Assembly (NCBI RefSeq): GCF_018476645.1
Contig: NZ_JAHCTB010000003.1
Location: forward strand, 124,001 to 188,000
Reading direction: 5' to 3'
From: Aequorivita echinoideorum
GTDB taxonomy: Bacteria; Bacteroidota; Bacteroidia; Flavobacteriales; Flavobacteriaceae
DNA: 64,000 nt
Part shown: piece after piece, positions 43,946-53,500 of the stretch
Layout: each line of letters opens with the position of its first letter
Position numbering within the stretch: position 1 is the stretch's first letter
The notes under the pieces: model-generated
Told to the model about the DNA's origin: nothing
Database searches by the model: none
The model's input: the letters and a program-made list of their open reading frames with translations, nothing else
Position numbers and translations under genes: made by a program

Positions 43946-43968
43946 TATCCCCACATTATCCCCACAAT
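43946..43968 (+). repeat. Right arm-type repeat (TATCCCCACAT + TATCCCCACAAT)
   Basis: Identical over 23 bp to 25638-25660 and in the same orientation, lying 44 bp upstream of the integrase start. Consistent with an integrase arm site that could also autoregulate the gene. Confidence 0.65.
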
Positions 43969-44020
43969 TGCTATATTTATATATATTTTGCTTAATAAAA
44001 ACTAATTACTAAAAATAGGA

Positions 44021-44043
44021 AAACCCTTGTTTTACAAGGGTTT
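44021..44043. terminator. Hairpin between the integrase and attR
   Basis: AAACCCTTG-TTTTA-CAAGGGTTT, a perfect 9-bp stem. A-rich and T-rich flanks are short; it may block transcription into or out of the island end. Confidence 0.45.
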
Positions 44044-44093
44044 CGGGAGGTTTTGGAAAGATGAGTGATGTATGGGAAAGGTGCTGGTTAGTT

Positions 44094-44109
44094 CCTCTTT
44101 CTCCGCTGA
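44094..44109 (+). other. attR: 16-bp copy of the tRNA-Ser end
   Basis: CCTCTTTCTCCGCTGA, identical to 25569-25584. Sequence on either side does not match, so this marks the right boundary of the island. Confidence 0.85.
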
Positions 44110-44128
44110 GAGATTATCAAATCTCCCC

Positions 44129-44163
44129 AAAACCCGATAAACAATATGTTATCGGGTTTTTTA
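44129..44163 (+). terminator. Rho-independent terminator, probably the original one of tRNA-Ser
   Basis: AAACCCGATAA / TTATCGGGTTT with an 8-nt loop and a following T run. It lies 20 bp after attR, the distance expected for the tRNA terminator before the island inserted. Confidence 0.75.
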
Positions 44164-44213
44164 ATTTTCTTCAATATTAAATAATTTCATCCAACATCAA
44201 ATAAAAGGTACGG

Positions 44214-44255
44214 CATTCGGTGCGTATTTTTACTACTTATTTTACGCACCGAATG
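44214..44255. promoter_or_regulatory. 13-bp inverted repeat upstream of the second integrase
   Basis: CATTCGGTGCGTA (44214-44226) and TACGCACCGAATG (44243-44255) are perfect inverted copies with a 16-bp AT spacer. A further half-site TACGCACC lies at 44345-44352, two bases before the integrase ATG. This is an operator or recombinase accessory site by appearance. Confidence 0.55.
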
Positions 44256-44353
44256 AAGCTTGAAATACTGGTAAGCAACACTTTGCAGATGTTAAACATT
44301 TTATTTTTGTGGGAATTTTCAGTATATTTATTGTAAATAAAAAGTACGCACCT

Positions 44354-45601
44354 ATGCAATCAAGCTTTTCCATAATATTTTATCCTCGGGGTAATGATGC
44401 TGATAAGCACGGTAATGCCCCTATATATGCACGAATTACCGTAAATGGGAAACGAAGTGAGTTTAGCATTAAACGAAAGGTATTATTAGAAAAATGGAGT
44501 TCAGTTGCAGGAAAAATTAAAGGTACGTCGTCCGAAGCTCGAGAATTGAATAAGTATATTAATGTTATACAGAACAAAATCTACAGAATTCAAGAGGAAT
44601 TAACTGAGAATGGAGATTTGATTACAGCAAAAAGAATTAAAAATAGATATCTCGGTAAGGATAAGACTCATAAAATGCTGTTAGAAATTTTTCAGGAGCA
44701 TAATAATAAAGTTGAGAAACTAATTGGTAAGGATTTTGCCGCTGGTACGGCAGAACGCTACAGAACTGCCAAAAAACACGTGAAAGAATATATTAAGAAA
44801 GAATATCAGGTAAATGACATTCCTGTTACAGATGTTGACCACAAGTTTATAACAGGCTTCGAATATTATCTTAAAACCGCGAGAAATTGCGCTCATAATA
44901 CGGCCATTAAATACATTACTAATTTTAAAAAAATAATCCGCATCGCATACGCCAACGATTGGATCTCTAAAGATCCATTTACAAATTGGAAAGCGAGGCT
45001 CAAAATAGTTGATAGGGAGTTTTTAACTGTTGAGGAAATTCAGACAATGGTTGAAAAACAACTACATACTGAAAGACTGGATCAAGTTAAAGACATTTTT
45101 ATATTCTGTTGTTTTACTGGTTTAGCCTATTCGGATGTAAAAAAGCTTTCTGCAAATAATGTTGTAATCGGTATTGATGGTGGAAAATGGATAAAAATTA
45201 ATAGATCCAAAACCGACACACGAAGCAATATTCCAATTTTGCCCACAGCTGAAGCCATTTTAGAAAAGTACGCCGATGATTCAGAAAATAAAAGAAACCA
45301 ACTTCTATTGCCAGTGTTAAGCAATCAAAAAATGAATGCCTACTTGAAAGAGATATCAGATTTGTGCAAAATCAACAAAAATTTAACCTTCCATTTAGCG
45401 CGTCATACTTTTGCTACAACTGTAACTCTCTCTAATGGTGTTCCCATTGAATCAGTAAGTAAAATGTTGGGGCATAAATCTCTTAAGACAACGCAACATT
45501 ATGCTAAAATTTTAGACAGAAAAGTTAGCGATGATATGCTGGCGCTTAAAAATAAATTGACGAATTATTCTAATGTAATTAGCGTGTCAAAAAGCGTATG
45601 A
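44354..45601 (+). CDS. IntDOT-like tyrosine recombinase
   Basis: 415 aa from the ATG at 44354 (MQSSFSIIFYPRGND); an upstream frame start at 44309 adds 15 unlikely residues. It has an Arm-DNA-binding domain (about 1-90), a core-binding domain (about 95-195), and a catalytic domain ending HLARHTFATTV and MLGHKSLKTTQHYAKIL (Tyr nucleophile). The first catalytic Arg is not at its usual place: CCFTGLAYSDVKKL has Ala, a trait of the Bacteroidota IntDOT-like group. It points into the region to the right and may belong to a second element whose far end is outside the window. Confidence 0.88.
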   Translation: MQSSFSIIFYPRGNDADKHGNAPIYARITVNGKRSEFSIKRKVLLEKWSSVAGKIKGTSSEARELNKYINVIQNKIYRIQEELTENGDLITAKRIKNRYLGKDKTHKMLLEIFQEHNNKVEKLIGKDFAAGTAERYRTAKKHVKEYIKKEYQVNDIPVTDVDHKFITGFEYYLKTARNCAHNTAIKYITNFKKIIRIAYANDWISKDPFTNWKARLKIVDREFLTVEEIQTMVEKQLHTERLDQVKDIFIFCCFTGLAYSDVKKLSANNVVIGIDGGKWIKINRSKTDTRSNIPILPTAEAILEKYADDSENKRNQLLLPVLSNQKMNAYLKEISDLCKINKNLTFHLARHTFATTVTLSNGVPIESVSKMLGHKSLKTTQHYAKILDRKVSDDMLALKNKLTNYSNVISVSKSV

Positions 45602-45700
45602 TTTTCTTTGAAAATAAATTGTTTGAGCTTTTATAAAAGCAGTTAAAGAAATTATTTTCTTATTTCAAAAATTATAAAAACTCTTTGAGCGTATGGATTT

Positions 45701-47467
45701 TTATTCTTCTACGAATTGAATTTCGTACTCATATGCTTTTACAACCGAGTCAGAATATGAAATATCCGTTTCTAAAATAGTCAAGGGTTTTAAAATATCT
45801 AAATGGTAAATAAATTCCATCCTTTTCTTAAGTATTTGGCTTGAAAACATGGTAAAAGTTTTAATTCTATCCTGAGCGTCATAGGAAAAGGAATAGCGAT
45901 ATCGGTCATTTTCGAAATAACTCTCAACGGGCTGGTTCTTTTCATTTGTCAATACATCAATTGGCTCTCCTTTCAAATGCTTTATTCCCAAAACTCGCCC
46001 ATTCATATTGGCAAGCGAGCAATAATTATATTCGCAAAATTCATTGTTTGCAACACTTCTGGTGTTCGACCTTCCTTCTTGATTAATATCGCCAATCAAG
46101 GAAAATTGTAAACTGAAGCGCATATTATCGTGATATGCAAAATGCTGCTGCCAAATATGAAGTTCCACTATTTCTTGAGAAAAGTCTTCTCTTCGCTCTT
46201 CTACCTCTATAAATTCTTTAATATCCAACCTATCCTTTTCATAATGGTAAATTTGGATGTTCTTTCTATATTCGGACGATATAATTTCCAACAGACGATT
46301 CTTTTGGTCATAACGGTATTTTTCCTCACCTACAATTTCCTTCTTATCATTTCTGTGCTCAATTCTGTAAACATTGCCCTCCTTATTCAAAAACATTCTT
46401 TTGGACCCTAAAAATTTTCTCTGATCATTAAATAATTGGTAATTATTGATGTTCAGGCTGGAAATATTTCCGGTAGCTACAGGCGGATTAAGAATTCCAA
46501 TCATTTCCATTTCTTTAGGTGCTCTACGGAATCTCTCCAAATCAAACTTTTTATCATTGTTGAGAACCGACATAATCTTAGCAGATGGAGGTCTCAAAAA
46601 AGTTTGGAAGGATGATTTAAATTCTGGATAAAGAGCTAATACCGCTTTCATCTCGTCCCCTTTCAACAGTAAGCGAAATGTCTCGTTATTAAAAATTTCG
46701 GACGACTTACTAAACTTGGGAAATTCTACCATTATACCAGTAAAATAAGGGTAAACTTGGGCTTCTGAATAATCCAATTTTTTTGCAAATTCGGCTTGAT
46801 TTTTCAAATCCTTTTTTAAAACTTCCAAGCTTTCCATATTTCCTATAGCTATCTTTTGGGTTTGCAAAAGGTAATATTGAAGAAATTTCGACAAGGTTAA
46901 TTTTGCTAAGATTTTCTGTTGTCCAAGAGTATGAGTTTTTCCTATTTCGGAAATTTTATTCTTGCTATAGTCACATAAATAATATTTGTCAACCGATATA
47001 GTTTCCATGTCATTCCCGCCATCAAATTTGAATTGAATGCGGTATAAGCCAATATTATTGAGAACACTTATTAATCTAATTTCAATATCCTTAAAAAATG
47101 GAGGGTAATTTTCTGAAGTATCATCGCCTTCTTGTACTCTTTTCCAATCTTCAAATTGTTTTTGGTATTTCAGCGCTTTGGAGTGAAGCTCAAAAAAAGC
47201 TACTTCATCCTCAATTTTAGCAATTGCAATTGTTTCCAATTGTGCTTCTATTTTTTTCCAACTTTCATTTTCTTGAATATTTTTTTCCAGTAAAATTTCA
47301 AAGGTTCCGGGAACATAATCTTTATTTGCCTCCTTAGTTATTACAAAAGAAGACACCTTATATTCCTTATTTTGGAACACATCGATAATCTGTGCCTGTA
47401 TCGAAAAATGGAAGAGGCATACAATCAATACGATAAACGTTTTTTTGAACTTTTTACTTTTCCACAT
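45701..47467 (-). CDS. Exported hypothetical protein, last gene of the MORN operon
   Basis: A 588-aa protein with an N-terminal signal (KTFIVLIVCLFHFSIQAQ). The mature part has a long helical stretch (about 75-230) and, from about 340, beta strands with repeated YRxxHRNDKKEIVGEEKYRYDQKNRL-like hairpins that recall RHS/YD or MORN-like wraps. No known domain is recognised with confidence. Its start overlaps the stop of the large MORN gene by 14 bp, so the pair is translationally coupled and probably acts together at the cell surface or in the periplasm. Confidence 0.65.
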   Translation of the reverse strand: MWKSKKFKKTFIVLIVCLFHFSIQAQIIDVFQNKEYKVSSFVITKEANKDYVPGTFEILLEKNIQENESWKKIEAQLETIAIAKIEDEVAFFELHSKALKYQKQFEDWKRVQEGDDTSENYPPFFKDIEIRLISVLNNIGLYRIQFKFDGGNDMETISVDKYYLCDYSKNKISEIGKTHTLGQQKILAKLTLSKFLQYYLLQTQKIAIGNMESLEVLKKDLKNQAEFAKKLDYSEAQVYPYFTGIMVEFPKFSKSSEIFNNETFRLLLKGDEMKAVLALYPEFKSSFQTFLRPPSAKIMSVLNNDKKFDLERFRRAPKEMEMIGILNPPVATGNISSLNINNYQLFNDQRKFLGSKRMFLNKEGNVYRIEHRNDKKEIVGEEKYRYDQKNRLLEIISSEYRKNIQIYHYEKDRLDIKEFIEVEERREDFSQEIVELHIWQQHFAYHDNMRFSLQFSLIGDINQEGRSNTRSVANNEFCEYNYCSLANMNGRVLGIKHLKGEPIDVLTNEKNQPVESYFENDRYRYSFSYDAQDRIKTFTMFSSQILKKRMEFIYHLDILKPLTILETDISYSDSVVKAYEYEIQFVEE

Positions 47468-50400
47468 AAAATTCCACCATTAATTTATTCTCCTCACCTA
47501 CCACTTTCACACGGTAAAACCCTTTTTGCTCCAATATATTTTTAAGTTGCTGTATTTCCAAATAAGCATTATTGTTTTCCATAATAAATCCCTCAGCACC
47601 TTTTTGCCTTCCTTCAATAAACAAGCGGGCTGCTACATAATTTGCACCAGCAAGCATGTGGTCGCATACAGCTTTAACTTTAGTAGCACCAATTTCAAAG
47701 TGAACCGTTGCATTATTAATTTCGAGTCCATAGAACTTTTGTTTCTCATTTTTCAGCAACGGAAGGTTAGAAGAATTAATATTGTTTTGTGGATTTATGC
47801 TCAGGTGTGCTTTTTCTATTTGAACCGTCATAAAATCTTTAATAATACCCAAAGGATAGCATTCATTTCTATTTTCTGCAAATTGAATTGACTTTATACC
47901 GTTTGCATCAAAGTTCAATTCTTCGGTATCGAAATAAGAAGTAAAATCACTTCCATCAGCTGCATTTACCAACGGATTTCTTTGCAAGCTTACCGCAATC
48001 CTTCTGGGACGGAATTCGGAATGCAATATTTGTTTTTTGTCAAAGCGATATGCTACGTTCGCTTCTATATTACTAATATAACCTTCAGTTTTGCAGGGAT
48101 TTAAATTGAACTTTAAAAAACCCGCACTTGGATACTGAAATGAAAATTCTTGAAAAAGCAATAGTTTGAAATGAGTAAAACCAGCAGATTGATCGTTATT
48201 ACTCCCAAAGTTTATATAAAAAATCTTTTCATAATTCAATTCATTGATGGGAATAATGCTTTGGGGAATAAATGGTTTTATATTTTGATATTCAGCCAAC
48301 TGTTTTAGAGAATTTGCAAACCCTATTTTACTTCCGGAGAGAGAGGTATCATAGCATTTACAGAGATCCTCATCATTCGTGTTCTTTTCAATTAAAATTT
48401 CTCCATTCTCAAAAAATGAAATCTCTTCCTTCTCATTTGGCTCATAATTTATCCATTTCCCATCCCGTTTACCGTCCTTGAAATGCCCCAATGTTAACAA
48501 AGTGCCATTTTCATCAAACTTTTGATAAATACCATGGGCTTTGTCGTTTTTTAATTCGTGAAAGGTTTGAAGTTGTCCATTTTCGAAATACGTTTTTGCG
48601 CTTCCTATTCCTGTATCTAAGTTATTGTATCTATCGTTCCTCAACTTATTATTCCCATAAAAAAGTCGATTTACTCTAATGGAATCCAATCTTGTGTAAA
48701 GTAAACGATACGATAATGTGTCCCCTTGTGGAGAAAAATTGATGTAACTGTTTTGTGCAGGGATACGTTTTTCCTTGAGTTTTCCATCAGGGTAATATTC
48801 CGCATAAAATGTACTGGTGCCAGTACTATCATTTTTGTAAATATTTCTAATTATACCGTTATCGCCATAATAATAACTTTCCTTTACCTTTTGATTCGGG
48901 AAATACTCCACTCTTAATTCTGGACTGCCATCCATTTTGTTCCTTATATATTTTCCTACTGGTAATCCTCTATTGTACTCAGCATAAAATAATGTGTCCT
49001 TAGATATTGGATTGTAGGCTATCCAATCACCGTGCGGTAAACTATCCTTAAATTCTATCTTAAAGAAAGGGGCACCATCTGCATAATTCCATTGGTATTT
49101 ACCATTGGGATAAGACTGGGTTGCAAGAATTTCGTTTTGCCAATTTGGATTATACTGTGCTGCTATTTTTTTTGCCATTTCGTTTATAGCATCTTCATCA
49201 ATTATTTTGGATGTGTTGCTATTTACTTGAATTAAATCTCCTTCACTAGTGAAATTTGCCGATAACGGAGCTTGTCCATCTACAGTAAAATGTATCTGTC
49301 GCAATTTCTTATTACTGAAAAATTCATATGCAAAAAACGGTCTTCCATTCTCTTGCCAATTCACCGAGCTTAGTTGTTGTCCATCAAAAAAACTGATCTT
49401 GAAAATATCACTCGCTATTAAATTTGTCCTCTTGTCCTTTTCAAAATATTGCGCCGTTAGAATCTTGTCTGTTCCTGTTGCAAAAAAATATTTTGTTATC
49501 TGTCCGGCTTGGTCAAATGCAGTATTCCACCCTATATCCTCCGATTTGTCTGTCTCTTCCGTATATTGCTTGGTGTAATCTTCCTTCAGCTTGCCATTTT
49601 CATAGTATGTTTTATATGGGCCATGTAATTTGCCCTCCCTAAAATGGATTATACTCTCCACCTGTCCGTTTTTATAATAAGTCTTGGCCACACCATCCTT
49701 CACTCCATTTTTCCATTCAGCAATCGCTCGCTCCTTTCCATTTTCCCAATAGGTTTCCGTTCCTGTCTGCTGGGAAATTCTCTGGTCCTTTTTTTCTACT
49801 ATTTCAAAATGTGCCAAATAATTTCTGACGCCATCCTTAAACCGCTCCACAGTTCCCGTCTTCAGATTATCTATTTCATAATATCGTTCCGACAGATTCC
49901 CGGTGCTATGGGAATAATTTTCCTGGACCCCATTTCTTTGAAAATTTTTCCAATTTTCAATTCTTGATATTTTTCCTTTGTCGTGATAAATTTCAATGGT
50001 TCCGTCGTATACATTTTTTAGTAGGGTATCCCCCGCTTGTATCTCACGGTAAAATCTTCCTTTTCTTTCTAGATATCCCCTTGAGTTAAAATAAGTGAAA
50101 TCACCATGTTCCAAGCCCTCCTTAAAAACTACAGCCGACTCTAGGGAATTGCTTTTATCCTGATAATATTCTTTGGCCAACCCTTCCTTTTTTCCATTTT
50201 TAAAAAAGAGGTCAGAAGCAAGAAATCCATTATAATGGTAATATCTTACTTTTCCATTCAGAACAGAGACTTTAAGGGGCAGGTTGCTGGAATTTTTATT
50301 ATCAACTTTATCATTTAAAGTATCCTTGTTTTTAGCTACATATTTGGGATTCTCAATAATTATGAAGTTTTCATCTTTTATTAGTATTCCATTGGCATTA

Positions 50401-50957
50401 TAGGATTTTCGCACCCCTACATTTAGACCATCTTCAAAAGTTCCCTCTTCCTTTAATTGGCCGTTGTTGTGGTACAATTCATACTTTCCATTTTTTTGTC
50501 CGTTTTTATAAGTGGTTTTTTCCAAGAGGGTACCCTCTGGAGCAAAAACTTTATACGGACCATGTAAAAGGGCTTTTTGCCCTTTTGCAAAGGCTTTGTA
50601 AAGTTCAATTCGAATGGGATAATCCTTGTCATGGGAAAAATAGATCACTTCCCCATCCAACAAATCATTTTTGTATTTGGCAATTCTGCTTATTTTTCCA
50701 TTATTGAAAAAAAGAATCTGCTCCCCATTTTTCTTCCCTCTCTTGAAGTCGGCAATTTCCAGAGTATCTTTCGTTGCATTTTGAATTATTATTTGATTTT
50801 TCAAAAAAATGGTATCCGTTGCCGTAGTATTATAAACATTCGGATAATCGCCCGGCTGTGCCCTTGCGGTTACAGTAAATAAATTGAAAAATATTAGGAA
50901 TAAAATGCAATTATAAAATTGCAATCCATTAAACCTTTTAAACATCTTTATTTCCAT
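47454..50957 (-). CDS. Giant exported MORN/YwqK-repeat protein
   Basis: A 1167-aa protein with a signal peptide (LQFYNCILFLIFFNLFTVTARAQ). Residues about 50-860 are made of many degenerate YwqK-type MORN repeats of about 22 residues, of the form YYxNGxLKExxxYKNGxxxGxxxxY (for example NGQLKEEGTFEDGLNVG, NGQVESIIHFREGKLHGPYK). A C-terminal region of about 300 residues without repeats (Cys-containing EDLCKCYD, NPCKTEGYIS) is unrecognised. YwqK repeats are named for a Bacillus antitoxin, but here the protein is exported and far larger, so no antitoxin role is implied. It is fifth gene of a six-gene operon. Confidence 0.75.
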   Translation of the reverse strand: MEIKMFKRFNGLQFYNCILFLIFFNLFTVTARAQPGDYPNVYNTTATDTIFLKNQIIIQNATKDTLEIADFKRGKKNGEQILFFNNGKISRIAKYKNDLLDGEVIYFSHDKDYPIRIELYKAFAKGQKALLHGPYKVFAPEGTLLEKTTYKNGQKNGKYELYHNNGQLKEEGTFEDGLNVGVRKSYNANGILIKDENFIIIENPKYVAKNKDTLNDKVDNKNSSNLPLKVSVLNGKVRYYHYNGFLASDLFFKNGKKEGLAKEYYQDKSNSLESAVVFKEGLEHGDFTYFNSRGYLERKGRFYREIQAGDTLLKNVYDGTIEIYHDKGKISRIENWKNFQRNGVQENYSHSTGNLSERYYEIDNLKTGTVERFKDGVRNYLAHFEIVEKKDQRISQQTGTETYWENGKERAIAEWKNGVKDGVAKTYYKNGQVESIIHFREGKLHGPYKTYYENGKLKEDYTKQYTEETDKSEDIGWNTAFDQAGQITKYFFATGTDKILTAQYFEKDKRTNLIASDIFKISFFDGQQLSSVNWQENGRPFFAYEFFSNKKLRQIHFTVDGQAPLSANFTSEGDLIQVNSNTSKIIDEDAINEMAKKIAAQYNPNWQNEILATQSYPNGKYQWNYADGAPFFKIEFKDSLPHGDWIAYNPISKDTLFYAEYNRGLPVGKYIRNKMDGSPELRVEYFPNQKVKESYYYGDNGIIRNIYKNDSTGTSTFYAEYYPDGKLKEKRIPAQNSYINFSPQGDTLSYRLLYTRLDSIRVNRLFYGNNKLRNDRYNNLDTGIGSAKTYFENGQLQTFHELKNDKAHGIYQKFDENGTLLTLGHFKDGKRDGKWINYEPNEKEEISFFENGEILIEKNTNDEDLCKCYDTSLSGSKIGFANSLKQLAEYQNIKPFIPQSIIPINELNYEKIFYINFGSNNDQSAGFTHFKLLLFQEFSFQYPSAGFLKFNLNPCKTEGYISNIEANVAYRFDKKQILHSEFRPRRIAVSLQRNPLVNAADGSDFTSYFDTEELNFDANGIKSIQFAENRNECYPLGIIKDFMTVQIEKAHLSINPQNNINSSNLPLLKNEKQKFYGLEINNATVHFEIGATKVKAVCDHMLAGANYVAARLFIEGRQKGAEGFIMENNNAYLEIQQLKNILEQKGFYRVKVVGEENKLMVEFYVEK

Positions 50958-50990
50958 TGATGATTACTGTTATTGTACACTTTACCGCTG

Positions 50991-51767
50991 TTATTTTTTA
51001 AATGTCCTCACCCATTCAAAAAATGGGGAATAAATGGATTCCAGTCCTTTATTCTTGATACGTTTTGGAATTTCTATCTTTTCTTTAATTACGTTATCTA
51101 TTATTTTCTGATAATGAAAGATAAAAGATGTTTCTTCATCAGAAAGAATGACTGCGGCGCTATTCCAATATTTCTCTATATATTTTATTATACCATTATC
51201 AAAATGGATTTTTTTAAAGCTGTATAATCCTCCGCCTCCCTTGCTGGAATACGTTGCGATTTTATTTTTGGGATCCAGTAAAATACCCTCTTCCAATGAC
51301 CCTCCCGAAAGTTCTTTTACAAACTCAAAGCTTTTGGTTATGGGTCGAAAAAGGTAAACTATATATTCCTGATTGCCACTGGATGATTGCATAGTTCTAA
51401 ATTGAAGATCGGTAAAACCATCAAAATTAATATCAAAATCCTCTTGGAAACCATTCCAATTTCTTAATGTCGCTATTTCATATTCTTGAATATCAATGAA
51501 ATTAGTTAAATCCAGCTCCATTAATATTTCATTTGAACTTGCATTTATTAGTCTCTGTCGAATCAGCTTTACCAAATCATTCTGTGACGTTTTGTTTGAA
51601 TCAACAAAAGCTACGTCATACTCCCAAGAGCTTTCTATTCCATTAATGAAAAAAATGTTGCTTTTTATTATAAAGGTTGCTTTGGAAAAATCCGTCTCAA
51701 TACTTTGGGAATCACATACCCCAAAGTGTAAAACCAGAATTAAAATTATTAATTTCTTCAAACGCAC
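50991..51767 (-). CDS. Exported FG-GAP-like (XAC2610-type) protein
   Basis: A 258-aa protein with a signal peptide (LKKLIILILVLHFGVCDSQ). The middle (about 113-160) has DINFDGFTDLQFRTMQSSSGNQEYIVYLFRP, the calcium-type DxNxDGxxD loop and following strands seen in XAC2610-related and FG-GAP proteins. The end is a short helical tail (SIYSPFFEWVRTF). It lies 6 bp after the DUF3137 gene and 33 bp before the MORN gene. Function unknown; probably periplasmic or surface. Confidence 0.65.
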   Translation of the reverse strand: MRLKKLIILILVLHFGVCDSQSIETDFSKATFIIKSNIFFINGIESSWEYDVAFVDSNKTSQNDLVKLIRQRLINASSNEILMELDLTNFIDIQEYEIATLRNWNGFQEDFDINFDGFTDLQFRTMQSSSGNQEYIVYLFRPITKSFEFVKELSGGSLEEGILLDPKNKIATYSSKGGGGLYSFKKIHFDNGIIKYIEKYWNSAAVILSDEETSFIFHYQKIIDNVIKEKIEIPKRIKNKGLESIYSPFFEWVRTFKK

Positions 51768-51773
51768 ACCATT

Positions 51774-52835
51774 TTATGTCTTACTCCAAATTCTTACATC
51801 CAGGTTTAAGCCCCTTACAATCTTTTCGAATGATTCAATCTCATCAATATAACGTAAAAAATACCTCTCGTCCTCTACTTTCGTAAAGATATCAGCTTTG
51901 AAAAGATTCTTATCCCAAGGGATCAGAAAATACATTTTTCCCTGGATAAACGATATTATGGGCAATGCTTTTTCCTTCTCGATTACAATATGAATTTTGT
52001 CAATTAAACTTTGGGAAAGGACATAATACCCGGTCTGTGGATTAGTAGTATAGATGTTGTAATTATTATCTATATAAGGATTCTCTATGCTCATTTTTAT
52101 TAAAGATTTTTGCTGAAAAATCTCATTCACCCTATCCTTAAATTTATCATTTTTCTTTGGCATCATTAATACCCTTCCATCAAATTCCTTATGAAAATCT
52201 GCATACATAAAGAAACCGGAAAAATAGACATCCACATCCTGAATGAATCCGAAAAAAATCTCATTTGGCCGGGCATTTCGATTTACAAGGTTTCTAACTA
52301 GTTCTATTGGGATTAATAGTATCGAAAGGAAGCATCCTCCAGCGGTTTTTCCATAATTTGTCTTCTCCTTTAAAAATTTAATCTCACAAAATTCCACATC
52401 AATATTTTCGATTGTTCCACGAACAAAATCCTCTCCTTGAATTTCAATGGTATTGGCAAAAAATCCTTTATCCAGAATTTCACTCTCTTCGAGCGCCAGA
52501 TTGTTATAGCCTTTAGCCGAATATGTGAAATTAGGCCGTATCTTATTAAAGATTGTGGGAAGTACGTCATTTTTTAGATTGGATTCATACACCTCTTGAG
52601 GATTATTAAAAACCAATAGGGCAAGAAATAACACACCGACGAAAATTGTAATTGGAAGTAAAAAAGGAAGTATAAAGGTTACGGGAAACAAAAGGATTAA
52701 AATACCTTTTAAAAGTGTTCTCAAAGGTTTTGCAATCCTGTAGAAATAATACATTTTAAGAGCCTTTGTTCGCTGTATTTCCAACTGAACAGCGCGCTCC
52801 TTTAAAAATGACCTTAAGTCCTCATCCATAACCAT
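51774..52835 (-). CDS. DUF3137 membrane protein
   Basis: A 353-aa protein. Two transmembrane segments at about 33-78 (LRTLLKGILILLFPVTFILPFLLPITIFVGVLFLALLVF) are followed by a cytoplasmic or periplasmic domain with the DUF3137 pattern (YSAKGYNNLALEESEILDKGFF, VDVYFSGFFMYADFHKEFDGRVLMMPKK). DUF3137 genes often sit directly beside lemA, as here (5-bp gap). The joint function is not established. Confidence 0.82.
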   Translation of the reverse strand: MVMDEDLRSFLKERAVQLEIQRTKALKMYYFYRIAKPLRTLLKGILILLFPVTFILPFLLPITIFVGVLFLALLVFNNPQEVYESNLKNDVLPTIFNKIRPNFTYSAKGYNNLALEESEILDKGFFANTIEIQGEDFVRGTIENIDVEFCEIKFLKEKTNYGKTAGGCFLSILLIPIELVRNLVNRNARPNEIFFGFIQDVDVYFSGFFMYADFHKEFDGRVLMMPKKNDKFKDRVNEIFQQKSLIKMSIENPYIDNNYNIYTTNPQTGYYVLSQSLIDKIHIVIEKEKALPIISFIQGKMYFLIPWDKNLFKADIFTKVEDERYFLRYIDEIESFEKIVRGLNLDVRIWSKT

Positions 52836-52840
52836 ACTGA

Positions 52841-53437
52841 TTATTTATTAAAACCTTCCTTGAGAATGGGAACGGCGCGTGCTGATTCATCAGCTTTAAA
52901 GAAAGGACTCATTTTAAAATTATATACGCTGGCCATTACATTGGATGGGAACGTCTCGATTGCATTGTTAAGATTCATCACAGCAGCGTTGTATGCGCGT
53001 CTTGATGCGCTAATTTTTTCTTCCATTTCATTTAATGAGCGTTGCAGATGCAACATATTTTCACTTGCTTTTAGGTCGGGATAGCTTTCTACGGTAACCA
53101 TTAGATTTTTCAATAAACCCGTTAACTCATTCTCCATTCCAAATCTTTTACTTGATTGGGGATCTACTTCCAGCAATTTGTTTCGCAACGCAGTGATGTC
53201 GTGAAGCGTACTTTTTTCGTGAAACATATACGCCTTAACACTTGCCACCAAGTTTGGAATTAATTCCCCTCTATTTTGGAGTGCTACATCTACCCCACTG
53301 AATGAAAACGCCACGTGATTTCTTTTTTTAACCAGACCATTGTATAAAATAATAAGAAGTGGAATTGTTATAAAAAATATTGGCAGCGTAACAACAATGG
53401 CAATTATTAGTATTAAATAGGCTATTGGTTTATTCAT
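52841..53437 (-). CDS. lemA: LemA family protein
   Basis: A 198-aa protein with one N-terminal transmembrane helix (YLILIIAIVVTLPIFFITIPLLIIL) and the LemA helical domain: YNGLVKKRNHVAFSFSGVDVALQNRGELIPNLVASVKAYMFHEKSTL, with NLNNAIETFPSNVMASVYNFKMSPFFKAD at the end. LemA proteins form a long coiled antiparallel bundle facing outside the membrane. Their role is unclear. It is second gene of the operon, coupled to DUF3137. Confidence 0.92.
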   Translation of the reverse strand: MNKPIAYLILIIAIVVTLPIFFITIPLLIILYNGLVKKRNHVAFSFSGVDVALQNRGELIPNLVASVKAYMFHEKSTLHDITALRNKLLEVDPQSSKRFGMENELTGLLKNLMVTVESYPDLKASENMLHLQRSLNEMEEKISASRRAYNAAVMNLNNAIETFPSNVMASVYNFKMSPFFKADESARAVPILKEGFNK

Positions 53438-53500
53438 ATTTGAGATTATTATAACTGTTTGGATATTGAAGCATTTGTGTGGTCAAGATGTGCTGTGTTT

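Larger units (their letters stand above)
25569..44109. mobile_element. 18.5-kb integrative genomic island at tRNA-Ser
   Basis: Bounded by 16-bp direct repeats, with a tyrosine integrase at the right end (42601-43902), small HTH/excisionase-like genes at both ends, a DUF3987 primase-like gene and an RteC-like gene. The cargo is a HipA-like/DUF3037-like pair and a type I restriction operon with a PrrC-like gene. No relaxase, coupling protein, T4SS or phage structural gene is visible, so it is either excised and moved by helpers or now sedentary. Confidence 0.85.

Noticed and set aside
44214-44255. Invertible promoter controlled by the adjacent recombinase
   Set aside because: The spacer is only 16 bp and contains no promoter motif; an operator or accessory site is more likely.
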